7,264 bases of DNA from Fimbriimonadales bacterium (lineage in GTDB: Bacteria > Armatimonadota > Fimbriimonadia > Fimbriimonadales > GBS-DC), in contig JANXCK010000112.1 of assembly GCA_025060055.1 (NCBI GenBank), positions 1 to 7,264 of the forward strand. The letters run 5' to 3'. A model generated the notes under the pieces. That model worked only from the letters and a program-made list of their open reading frames with translations, made no database searches and was not told the DNA's origin. Of this stretch, positions 1 through 6,113 are shown piece after piece (position 1 is the first letter of the stretch; each line of letters opens with the position of its first letter). A program made the translations under genes and the position numbers.

Positions 1-824
1 AGGTATTCGCGCACGCGCAGGATGAACAGCTCAGGGTCAATACGCGAGCGCACGGGAATCACGAACGCGCTCAGCACGCCCGCCACCGTCGCATGCACGC
101 CCGACTTGAGCATGAAGTACCACATGCCCAGCCCCACCAAGAAGTAGCTCAGCCCGCTGCGCACCCCCAGCCAATTCATCAGAATCATCATGCCCCAGAA
201 CAGGAATGAGTAAAGCAGCATCTCCACCTTCAAGTTCTCGGTGTAGAACAGGGCAATCACCAGCACGGCGCCGAGGTCGTCCACAATTGCTAATGCTGTG
301 AGAAACACTTTGAGGGCGAGCGGAGCGCGCGTGCCCAACAGCGCGAGTGCGCCCAGCGCAAACGCAATATCGGTCGCCATCGGCACACCCCAGCCGCGGA
401 TTTCGGGCGTGCCCCAGTTCAGCGCAGCGTAAATCAAAGCAGGCACGACCATCCCGCCCAGCGCCGCCGCCATCGAGAGCGCCGCCTTGCGCGGCGAGCG
501 CAGCTCGCCCACCAGCAGCTCGCGCTTGATTTCCATCCCCACCAAGAAGAAAAAGACCGCCATCAGCCCGTCGTTAATCCAAAGCAGCAGCGGCTTATCG
601 ATGTTGACCAAATTCCCGAAGCGCACTTCGACGGGGGTAGACCATAGGCGGAAGTAGTACTCGGCGAGGGGCGAGTTCGCCCAGAGCATCGCAACAATCG
701 CGCATGCCAGCAGCACGACACCCCCTGCGCTGGTCTGCTTGGCGAACATCGCGAACGGCTTCACCAGCCGCTCGATGGGCAGGGGTTTCAGCGTCTGGAG
801 TTTTGGCGGCATCGGTTGCGCCAT
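1..824 (-). CDS. nhaA: Na+/H+ antiporter NhaA, 3' end outside window
   Basis: Inner-membrane antiporter that exchanges cytoplasmic Na+ (or Li+) for external protons, for pH and salt homeostasis. The window holds the first 274 residues; family members are about 390-450, so roughly the last third is missing at the window edge. The sequence shows hydrophobic helices and the hallmark motifs: WINDGLMAVFFFLVGMEIKR (residues 82-101), ATDIAFALG (150-158, D152 matching E. coli D133) and AIVDDLGAV (179-187, with D182-D183 matching the ion-binding pair D163-D164 of E. coli). The later-helix lysine cannot be checked. The ATG lies 3 bp after the fabI stop; a weak GGGGA about 9 nt upstream, inside the end of fabI, may serve as ribosome site, suggesting translational coupling. 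Family identification is very secure. Confidence 0.96.
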   Translation of the reverse strand, partial: MAQPMPPKLQTLKPLPIERLVKPFAMFAKQTSAGGVVLLACAIVAMLWANSPLAEYYFRLWSTPVEVRFGNLVNIDKPLLLWINDGLMAVFFFLVGMEIKRELLVGELRSPRKAALSMAAALGGMVVPALIYAALNWGTPEIRGWGVPMATDIAFALGALALLGTRAPLALKVFLTALAIVDDLGAVLVIALFYTENLKVEMLLYSFLFWGMMILMNWLGVRSGLSYFLVGLGMWYFMLKSGVHATVAGVLSAFVIPVRSRIDPELFILRVREY

Positions 825-827
825 TCT

Positions 828-1613
828 CTACATCCCCAGAATGTGGTAGCCGGCGTCGATGTAAATCACTTCGCCCGTGATGCCGCGCCCCATGTCGCTG
901 AACAGGAACACGGCAGCGTCGCCCACTTCGTTGGGGTCGGTGTCGCGTTTGAACGGCGCGTGATGGCGCACATATTCCAACATCGAGGTAAACCCGCGAA
1001 TGCCGCGCGCGGCGAGCGTGCTTACGGGTCCAGGTGAAAGCGCGTTCACCCGAATCTGTCGCTCGCCCAGCTCGTAGGCTAAGTAGCGCACGCTGGCTTC
1101 CAAAGCGGCTTTCGCCACCCCCATCACATTGTAGCCTGGTACGACGCGCTCGCTGCCCAAGTAGGTCAGCGTCAGCAGCGACGCGCCGTCGCGCAAAATC
1201 GGCTCCAGCGCACGCGTTGCTGCTACGAAAGTGTACACGCTGGTCTCCAAAGCGATTTTGAACCCTTCGCGCGAGGTATCCAGATAGCGTCCCATCAGCT
1301 CTTCGCGCAGGGCGTATGCTACACAATGCGCCATAAAATCGACCTGACCCCACCGCTCCTTGAGCGTTGCGACGACCTGCTGGATTTCGTTGTCGTGGTT
1401 CAGGTCGCACTGCAGGGTGAAGGCGTCGGGCAGTTCGCGGGCGAGCGCGTTCACTTTCTCTGCGAACCGCTCGTTCTGATAAGCAATCGCAAGGCGTGCG
1501 CCGTGCGCCGCGCACCGCTGCGCAATTCGCCACGCCAAGCTGTGCTGATTCGCCACACCAAAGATGATGCCTTGCTTTCCAGCGAGCATTGAAGCTGTCT
1601 GCTGTTGCGCCAT
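828..1613 (-). CDS. fabI: Enoyl-[acyl-carrier-protein] reductase (NADH), FabI type
   Basis: Cytoplasmic short-chain dehydrogenase-fold enzyme that reduces trans-2-enoyl-ACP in the last step of each type II fatty-acid elongation cycle. It has 261 residues, the usual family length. Visible motifs are the nucleotide-binding GVANQHSLAW (19-28), CDLNHDNEI (69-77), VDFMAHCVAYA (91-101), and the FabI-type active site with Y151, Y161 and K168 (spacing Tyr-x9-Tyr-x6-Lys, as in E. coli Y146/Y156/K163). The C-terminal block GRGITGEVIYIDAGYHILGM (242-261) is also typical. These make it FabI rather than FabL, FabV or FabK. The ATG at 1613 is chosen; M9 (1589) would also give a family-like N-terminus. No Shine-Dalgarno precedes 1613, but a TATGCT box ends 7 bp before it, which fits a leaderless mRNA. 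It is followed by nhaA and faces away from the glycosidase gene. Confidence 0.96.
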   Translation of the reverse strand: MAQQQTASMLAGKQGIIFGVANQHSLAWRIAQRCAAHGARLAIAYQNERFAEKVNALARELPDAFTLQCDLNHDNEIQQVVATLKERWGQVDFMAHCVAYALREELMGRYLDTSREGFKIALETSVYTFVAATRALEPILRDGASLLTLTYLGSERVVPGYNVMGVAKAALEASVRYLAYELGERQIRVNALSPGPVSTLAARGIRGFTSMLEYVRHHAPFKRDTDPNEVGDAAVFLFSDMGRGITGEVIYIDAGYHILGM

Positions 1614-1619
1614 GCGCTA

Positions 1620-1625
1620 AGCATA
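1620..1625 (-). promoter_or_regulatory. Putative -10 box of fabI-nhaA, leaderless geometry
   Basis: On the minus strand TATGCT (4 of 6 to TATAAT) occupies 1625 to 1620. With the usual distance from the -10 box, +1 falls on 1613, the A of the fabI ATG. No good -35 hexamer is seen at 16-18 bp, and no Shine-Dalgarno lies between box and start. It sits in GGGTATGCTT, a string nearly repeated before the lipoprotein gene and metE. The call is inference from position and motif. Confidence 0.4.
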
Positions 1626-1697
1626 CCCGATTCGAACAACGGGCTGTTCGCGTGTCCCTTTCCAAGCGCGTGCCTTTCCAACTCGCCCGCGCTTGAT

Positions 1698-1717
1698 CGT
1701 TGGCGCGGACGCCGACG
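1698..1717. repeat. Small hairpin, CGTYGGCG family copy 1
   Basis: Arms CGTTGGCG (1698-1705) and CGCCGACG (1710-1717) pair over 8 bp with one G-T wobble and a CGGA loop. It belongs with the hairpins at 1741, 6035 and 6142, which share the same core stem. It lies in the divergent fabI/glycosidase spacer. There is no T tract, so it is not a typical terminator. Confidence 0.55.
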
Positions 1718-1740
1718 CGACGCTGGGCGTGCTTGTATAG

Positions 1741-1759
1741 CGTTGGCGTCTCGCCAACG
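1741..1759. repeat. Small hairpin, CGTYGGCG family copy 2
   Basis: Perfect 8-bp stem CGTTGGCG (1741-1748) and CGCCAACG (1752-1759) with a TCT loop. It is located 28 bp upstream of the glycosidase -10 box, so it could be a regulator site or simply an intergenic repeat. Compared with the hairpins at 6035 and 6142, the stem carries T/A in place of C/G at one pair, a complementary substitution. Confidence 0.65.
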
Positions 1760-1784
1760 GCATCACGGCGTTTGCTGCGCCGAT

Positions 1785-1793
1785 TGGTATAAT
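1785..1793 (+). promoter_or_regulatory. Extended -10 promoter of the glycosidase gene
   Basis: TGG followed by a consensus TATAAT (1788-1793). The TGn element (1785-1787) is the extended -10 motif and fits the absence of a recognisable -35 box around 1765-1770. Transcription would start near 1800, exactly at the second in-frame ATG, giving a leaderless message. No Shine-Dalgarno is present upstream of either ATG (1794 or 1800). Confidence 0.65.
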
Positions 1794-1799
1794 ATGCGT

Positions 1800-4700
1800 A
1801 TGCGCCGCAACGCACTGACGCTGGGTATTCTGTTGCTTGCAACGACGCACGCACAGCTCAACTGGGTGGGCAACACGCGCCTGTTCGCTACTGGCTCCCA
1901 CCAACTGCCAAGCCGACTCGGCATGCTTGACCCTTGGCAAGTCCTCACCGTCACAACGCAGACCTCGCCGATCGCGCCAGGACAGTCCGTTCAAATCATC
2001 CTCACAACTGACAATTGGTTGTCTACGCGAGAATACGATTTCTCGTTCGACTTCAATACAGGCAACAACACCCAATGGTATGTCGTGCTGCCGCCGTTTG
2101 CGCCCGGAACCCATGTGCAGTTTTATATTCGGGCGCGGCACAGCAGCGGGATCACCGTTTTTGACAACAACGGCGGAGCGAACTACAGCGTGTGGGTGCG
2201 CTACGCACCCCAATATCGCGAAACGCCCATCCTCCAGTGGTTCCAGACCGATTATCGCACAATCATGCGTCGCCTGCCCGAGGTGGTGCAGGCAGGCTAC
2301 GGCGCGATTTACCTGCCCTCGCCTGTGAAGTCGGGCGGCGGCAGCCTCAGCACTGGCTACAACCCGTTCGACCTGTTCGATGTGGGCGACCGCTTCCAGA
2401 GAGGCACGGTGCGCACACAGTACGGCACAACTCAAGAGCTGATTGAACTTATTCGGCTGGCACAGCGGCTGGGGCTGGAAGTGTACTGCGATTTGGTGAC
2501 CAACCATGCCGATAACCGTGCAAGCACCACCATCGACCGCTATCCGGGCGTGCTGCCTGAAGATTTTCACATCCGCTCGACGGCAGACCCTAATAACAAC
2601 GAGGTGGACTTCAACAACGCCCCACCGTTCGGTTTTGGCACGCTGAACTACGATGTGGTTGGCTTAGCGGACTATGCCCACGAGGACGGCAACAACACGC
2701 GCACAGGGGCATTCAACCTGCCCAGCTACGCGCAGTTCAACGCGTTTGGTAAGCCGAGTTTCGTTCGCCATCCGCTGAACCCCCACTACTACCCCACTGG
2801 GCAGCCGTATGCCGAGGATGTGCGCCAGTATCTGAAGCGATGGGGCTGGTTCCTGACTCGCGTGATTGGCTTCGACGGCTATCGAATCGACGCGGCACGC
2901 CATACGCCGCCCGCCTTTTTCGCACGCGTGCCTCAGCAGCCAGGCGGTATCGTGAGCGAGGGCGACCTGCTGCCCTACTTGTATAGCCTCAAGCCCTCGC
3001 TGTATGTGTTTGGCGAGGTGTATTCGGGCAATCCCTACGAGCTGCGCGAGTACGCCAAGACAGGAATGAACCTGCTTGACTTCCCGATGAACTTCACGCT
3101 CAAGGACTTGTTCAACGCGAACGGTTTTGGCAACATCGGCGCGGCGCTCAGCAACACCATCGGCGCTGACCCCAGCACGGGCTTGCCCTACGAACTGGGC
3201 GGGCTGGCACGCTATCTGGGAGTGGGCTTCGTGCAGAGCCACGACGACGGTCCGCCCCGCTCCAACAACCTCGCGCACGCATGGCTGCTCACTCGCCCTG
3301 GCAGACCCAAAATCTACTACGACGGCAACAACATCGACCCGAACAACTGGAGCCATTTCCCCCGACCAGGGCGCTACAACGCGCTGGGCAACGGCGACGA
3401 GAGCCTGCTGCGCCTGCTGGATGTACGCAAGCGGTTCGCGCGCGGCAACTTGGTCAACCGCTGGGTCAGCAACGACCTGTATGTCTACGAGCGTCAGGTG
3501 AACGGGCATAGCCTGCTGCTCGTCGGGCTGAACGATCGGGGCGACCTGACCCCGCTAAGCGCGAATGTACAAACGAATTTTCCGCCCGGAACGGTGCTAA
3601 TCGACTACTCTGGGCAGCGCCCGCCCGTGACGGTGGGGTCCGATGGGCGCGTGACGATTACCGTGCCGCCTAACTCCGCGCCTGGCAACAATAACAATGC
3701 CTACGGCTATGTGCTGTACGCGCCACGCACGCCCCAACCCGTTGCGGGCGAGCGCCCCGTGCGCCTGTTCGACGCCCTCACCAACACCGAATTCGCTTTT
3801 CAGACTATCAACACCCCTGGCGGCGCTTACGCAACGGGGCGCAGCTTTGAGGCAGCGACCGTTACGAGCGCCCGAATCACGATTCGCGTGCGCACAGATA
3901 GCACAGGGGTCAGTGCGCTGGCGAAGTTCAACAGTGGTATCGCGCTGGGCGACCTGCAACCGCTGCAGAACACGCCCGAAGGCTTGGCAGACGGCTTTAT
4001 CCCGATGACGCGCCTTGCCAACGGCGAGTTCGAACTGCGCGATGTTGACCTCCGCAGCCTGCCTCAGGGGTTGCATGGGGTGCAGGTGCGCGTGTTTGCC
4101 GACACGGGCAACCGTCCTGGGCTGTTCACCGATTTCTACGCCTTTTTCTACCTGCGTCGCCCTGAGGGGCGCATCACAGTAGACGGCGACCTCAGCGACT
4201 TGGGCACACCGATCGCTGTGCAGACCCGCACGCCGAGCTCGAACCTGAACCGACTGGACGCACTCTATGTGCGCAACGACCACAGGAACCTCTACATCGG
4301 GGTTGCGGGGCGCGTAGATCCTGCAGAGAACTTCACGAACGGCGTCGTGCTGTATCTGGATGTGGATTACGGCTTAGGGAGCGGGCTGAGCCAGCTGAAC
4401 CAGCTGAGCGACGACAGTGGACCGGCAACTCGCCTGATTTCGAACCGCAAGCTCACGCCGCCTACGGGCTTTGGTGCGGAGTTTGCCGTCGGCGTGTTCC
4501 GACACAAGGGGCTACACTCCGCGCCAGAGGCAGGGTTCGTCGGCGATGCAACCGCGCCCCCGCTGGTCGGCGCGGAAGCGGGCGTGTATCGTATCGATCC
4601 CAATCGGCTGAACTGGCTGCAGGGTATCCCCGCTCGCATCACTTGGCGCCCCCGCAACAACTCGGCTGACCCGCCGACAGGCTTGGAGATAGCCGTGCCC

Positions 4701-5279
4701 CTCGATGCGCTGTTTGCTGGACGCAAAGCGAGTCGTCCCATCGGGCTGTTTGCAGCGCTGCTGACGACGGGCGAGACGGGCGCGATCTTCTCGGCATACG
4801 ACTCGCGCCGCGCGACTTTCGGCGCACGCCCGCCCTACAACAGCTTCGTGCTGAACCAGTTCCTGCCGTCCCAGCCAAATGTCGTCGTCGATCCTGGCAC
4901 GAACCCCGTGAGCGTGCAAGCGGTGGCGACCTACACGCTGCAGGCAATGCCGACGCTCGCTTCGGGCTATCGCTTACTTCTGGAGCCGATGCGCTACGAC
5001 CCGCGCGCCCAAGCGTACCGACTGCGCGGGCGGATTGCGAACACGAGTGGGCAAGCGATTCAAGGACCGATTGCGCTGGTAGCCACGCTGCCAAGCGGCG
5101 TGGAGTGGCTCAACCGCACGGGCGAGAGCCTGCTGCAGCAAGGCGTTGCTTATCAGCTTCTCTCGGAAAGCGACCTGCCCCCCGCAGGCACGCTGACCTT
5201 CGAGGTACAGCTGCGTGCGTCGCAGCCGCTCACGCGCCCGCCGAAGCTGGAAGTGCGGGCGGGGATGGGAGCGCTGTAG
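1800..5279 (+). CDS. Secreted multidomain GH13 (alpha-amylase superfamily) glycosidase
   Basis: Predicted exported alpha-glucan-acting enzyme of 1159 residues. Order: signal peptide (1-18, hydrophobic core LTLGILLLA, likely cut after THA); starch-binding-like beta domain (about 44-135, ending in DNNGGANY at 122-129, resembling CBM25-type modules); GH13 barrel (about 144-550) with region I DLVTNH (231-236), region II GYRIDAARH with nucleophile D364, region III VFGEV with acid/base E406, region IV FVQSHD with D482; a C-terminal beta domain (about 555-640); an unassigned beta-rich stretch (650-787); a CBM9/DOMON-like domain (about 791-1020, ITVDGDLSD then LYIGV and LYLDVD); and an Ig-like C-terminal domain (about 1040-1159). 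Region IV has Ser where Asn is usual. No membrane anchor or sorting signal is seen. The open frame extends upstream to 1605, but the signal peptide and promoter favour ATG 1800 (or 1794). Exact substrate is unknown: amylase, pullulanase-like and transferase activities all remain possible. Confidence 0.88.
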   Translation: MRRNALTLGILLLATTHAQLNWVGNTRLFATGSHQLPSRLGMLDPWQVLTVTTQTSPIAPGQSVQIILTTDNWLSTREYDFSFDFNTGNNTQWYVVLPPFAPGTHVQFYIRARHSSGITVFDNNGGANYSVWVRYAPQYRETPILQWFQTDYRTIMRRLPEVVQAGYGAIYLPSPVKSGGGSLSTGYNPFDLFDVGDRFQRGTVRTQYGTTQELIELIRLAQRLGLEVYCDLVTNHADNRASTTIDRYPGVLPEDFHIRSTADPNNNEVDFNNAPPFGFGTLNYDVVGLADYAHEDGNNTRTGAFNLPSYAQFNAFGKPSFVRHPLNPHYYPTGQPYAEDVRQYLKRWGWFLTRVIGFDGYRIDAARHTPPAFFARVPQQPGGIVSEGDLLPYLYSLKPSLYVFGEVYSGNPYELREYAKTGMNLLDFPMNFTLKDLFNANGFGNIGAALSNTIGADPSTGLPYELGGLARYLGVGFVQSHDDGPPRSNNLAHAWLLTRPGRPKIYYDGNNIDPNNWSHFPRPGRYNALGNGDESLLRLLDVRKRFARGNLVNRWVSNDLYVYERQVNGHSLLLVGLNDRGDLTPLSANVQTNFPPGTVLIDYSGQRPPVTVGSDGRVTITVPPNSAPGNNNNAYGYVLYAPRTPQPVAGERPVRLFDALTNTEFAFQTINTPGGAYATGRSFEAATVTSARITIRVRTDSTGVSALAKFNSGIALGDLQPLQNTPEGLADGFIPMTRLANGEFELRDVDLRSLPQGLHGVQVRVFADTGNRPGLFTDFYAFFYLRRPEGRITVDGDLSDLGTPIAVQTRTPSSNLNRLDALYVRNDHRNLYIGVAGRVDPAENFTNGVVLYLDVDYGLGSGLSQLNQLSDDSGPATRLISNRKLTPPTGFGAEFAVGVFRHKGLHSAPEAGFVGDATAPPLVGAEAGVYRIDPNRLNWLQGIPARITWRPRNNSADPPTGLEIAVPLDALFAGRKASRPIGLFAALLTTGETGAIFSAYDSRRATFGARPPYNSFVLNQFLPSQPNVVVDPGTNPVSVQAVATYTLQAMPTLASGYRLLLEPMRYDPRAQAYRLRGRIANTSGQAIQGPIALVATLPSGVEWLNRTGESLLQQGVAYQLLSESDLPPAGTLTFEVQLRASQPLTRPPKLEVRAGMGAL

Positions 5280-5290
5280 GGGGTATCGGG

Positions 5291-5306
5291 TATCCTTCGC
5301 AAGGAT
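5291..5306 (+). promoter_or_regulatory. Possible -10 box and small hairpin before the lipoprotein gene
   Basis: TATCCT (5291-5296) lies in GGGTATCCTT (5288-5297), the same 10-mer found before metE; +1 would be near 5303, 15 nt before the ATG. The same bases form a 6-bp hairpin, ATCCTT (5292-5297) with AAGGAT (5301-5306) and a CGC loop. In read-through RNA from the glycosidase promoter this could cover part of the Shine-Dalgarno region AAGGATGAGG (5301-5310). No -35 box is evident and no T tract follows, so it is not a terminator. Confidence 0.35.
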
Positions 5307-5317
5307 GAGGCACTCTG

Positions 5318-5863
5318 ATGCGAGCAACAACTTGCGGACTACTGACGGCGGTTGTCGCCATGGCGCTAACACTCTCGGTGCTTTCAGGGTGCGCGAAGCA
5401 GGAACAAGCATCGGAACCGCCCCGCGATACGGCAACGCGGTCTACAGAGCCTGCTCCTTCGGCAACACCGAAGCCCGTATCCGCGCCTACGCCCCCCTCG
5501 CCTGCTACCCGTGCAGAGCCACCTGCGAAGACAGAGCTACCTCCGAACTTCCCGTTGCCCATCTACGCAGGGATGAAGGTCGAGCGCACCATGCGTACCC
5601 AGATGGGCGGCTTTCAGGGGGTTCAGGTCGAGCTTATCGGCGAGGCATCCTTGCAAGCCGTCGCCGAGTTCTACGAGGCGGAGTTCCGCAAACGCGGATT
5701 AGAAGTCAGGAAAGCGGTTGAGCAGCAAGAGACCGGCGAGGGAATGCTGGTGTTGGGGCGGTCGAGTCGCGTGACGGCGGGGCTCATTGCAGTGCGCGAG
5801 GGCACGCAGACCCGTGTCACGCTCTCGTGGAGCGAGAAGGCGACGGAGCAAACCGCTCCTTAG
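5318..5863 (+). CDS. Putative lipoprotein with proline-rich linker, function unknown
   Basis: 181-residue protein of no family I can name. It begins with a lipoprotein signal peptide: hydrophobic segment 8-21 and lipobox LSGC with the lipidated cysteine at C25. Residues 26-76 form a low-complexity linker with about 14 prolines plus many Ala, Thr and Ser, a plausible spacer across the envelope. A folded domain (about 74-175) starts with LPPNFPLPIYAGMKVERTM, then strand-like segments, a predicted helix (SLQAVAEFYEAEFRKRGLEV) and further strands ending in TRVTLSWSE. This resembles the small 'P-x-YPGA' type domains of uncharacterised bacterial lipoproteins (from memory, not checked). The start is supported by GAGG at 5307-5310, 7 nt before the ATG. 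It follows the glycosidase after 38 bp on the same strand, so co-transcription is likely, but a role in glucan use is only inferred. Confidence 0.82.
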   Translation: MRATTCGLLTAVVAMALTLSVLSGCAKQEQASEPPRDTATRSTEPAPSATPKPVSAPTPPSPATRAEPPAKTELPPNFPLPIYAGMKVERTMRTQMGGFQGVQVELIGEASLQAVAEFYEAEFRKRGLEVRKAVEQQETGEGMLVLGRSSRVTAGLIAVREGTQTRVTLSWSEKATEQTAP

Positions 5864-5865
5864 AG

Positions 5866-5999
5866 GTTTAGGAAATGGCGCACACACCCAACGGCTGAAG
5901 CCGTTCCTGTGCAGACGAAGCCGACCTCCGTCGGCTGTTTAGCCCGCGCAGGCGGGCTTTGTTCGCACAGCAACGGCTTCAGCCGTCCATTTCATAAAC
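5866..5999. repeat. 134-bp nested imperfect palindrome, MITE-like or REP-like element
   Basis: The outer arms GTTTAGGAAATGG (5866-5878) and CCATTTCATAAAC (5987-5999) are inverted with 12 of 13 matches. Inside, ACGGCTGAAGCCGT (5891-5904) is the exact reverse complement of ACGGCTTCAGCCGT (5973-5986), and each is itself a hairpin. Further in, CTGTGC-N4-GAAGCC (about 5907-5922) mirrors GGCTTT-N4-GCACAG (5955-5970) imperfectly. The centre holds two more hairpins, AGCCGAC/GTCGGCT (5919-5936) and AGCCCGC/GCGGGCT (5941-5958). The left arm carries 12 extra bases (5879-5890). It begins 3 bp after the lipoprotein stop codon. There is no credible ORF inside, so a mobile origin would need a helper enzyme elsewhere. 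Confidence 0.65.
5941..5963 (+). terminator. Possible rho-independent terminator after the lipoprotein gene
   Basis: Seven-bp GC-rich stem AGCCCGC (5941-5947) and GCGGGCT (5952-5958), loop GCAG, followed by a short T-rich tail TTTGTT. It is the best terminator-like structure between the lipoprotein gene and metE, 78 bp past the stop codon. The tail is short, and the hairpin is also an integral part of the larger palindrome, so termination may be incidental. Confidence 0.4.
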
Positions 6000-6015
6000 A
6001 GTCTCTTAGAGACTG
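5999..6015. repeat. Hairpin CAGTCTC / GAGACTG
   Basis: Perfect 7-bp stem with a TTA loop, immediately adjoining the right end of the 134-bp palindrome and sharing one base with its outer arm. It is AT-richer than its neighbours, with no T tract. It may be part of that element or the first unit of the following hairpin run. Confidence 0.5.
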
Positions 6016-6034
6016 CTGGAGTTTAGCGCGTCGT

Positions 6035-6052
6035 GTCGGCGTCCTCGCCGAC
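6035..6052. repeat. Hairpin GTCGGCG / CGCCGAC, CGTYGGCG family copy 3
   Basis: Perfect 7-bp stem (6035-6041 with 6046-6052), loop TCCT. The stem core is shared with the hairpins at 1698, 1741 and 6142 while loops and flanks differ. Confidence 0.6.
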
Positions 6053-6059
6053 GAGCGTG

Positions 6060-6081
6060 GCTTGGACAGTCGTGTCCAAGC
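6060..6081. repeat. Hairpin GCTTGGACA / TGTCCAAGC, GGACAGTC family copy 1
   Basis: Perfect 9-bp stem (6060-6068 with 6073-6081) and GTCG loop. The core GGACAGTC-N-TGTCC is shared with the next hairpin, but the outer base pairs differ and are still complementary. Confidence 0.65.
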
Positions 6082-6083
6082 AC

Positions 6084-6107
6084 GGCACGGACAGTCCTGT
6101 CCGTGCC
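6084..6107. repeat. Hairpin GGCACGGACA / TGTCCGTGCC, GGACAGTC family copy 2
   Basis: Perfect 10-bp stem (6084-6093 with 6098-6107) and GTCC loop, the longest uninterrupted small stem in the window. A competing pairing exists: AGCGTGGC (6054-6061) is the exact reverse complement of GCCACGCT (6105-6112), which would enclose both GGACAGTC hairpins in a branched fold. Confidence 0.65.
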
Positions 6108-6113
6108 ACGCTT

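Noticed and set aside
1605..1793. Upstream extension of the glycosidase frame to an ATG at 1605
   Set aside because: It overlaps the fabI start, has no ribosome site, adds a composition-biased Arg/Ala/Cys-rich stretch and would bury a good signal peptide.
595..1854. Long 419-codon open frame on the minus strand over fabI
   Set aside because: Out of frame with the clear fabI and nhaA proteins and Arg/Ala-rich without domains; a shadow of GC-rich coding sequence.
1617..2570. 317-codon frame antisense to the glycosidase
   Set aside because: No recognisable motif and wholly antisense to a well-supported gene; the similar frame at 2664-3509 is rejected for the same reason.
5280..5317. Terminator between the glycosidase and lipoprotein genes
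   Set aside because: The 6-bp hairpin is followed by GAGGCACTCTG rather than a T tract.
5215..5721. 168-codon frame overlapping the lipoprotein gene in another frame
   Set aside because: Arg-rich with no motif, while the competing frame has a lipobox, linker and ribosome site.
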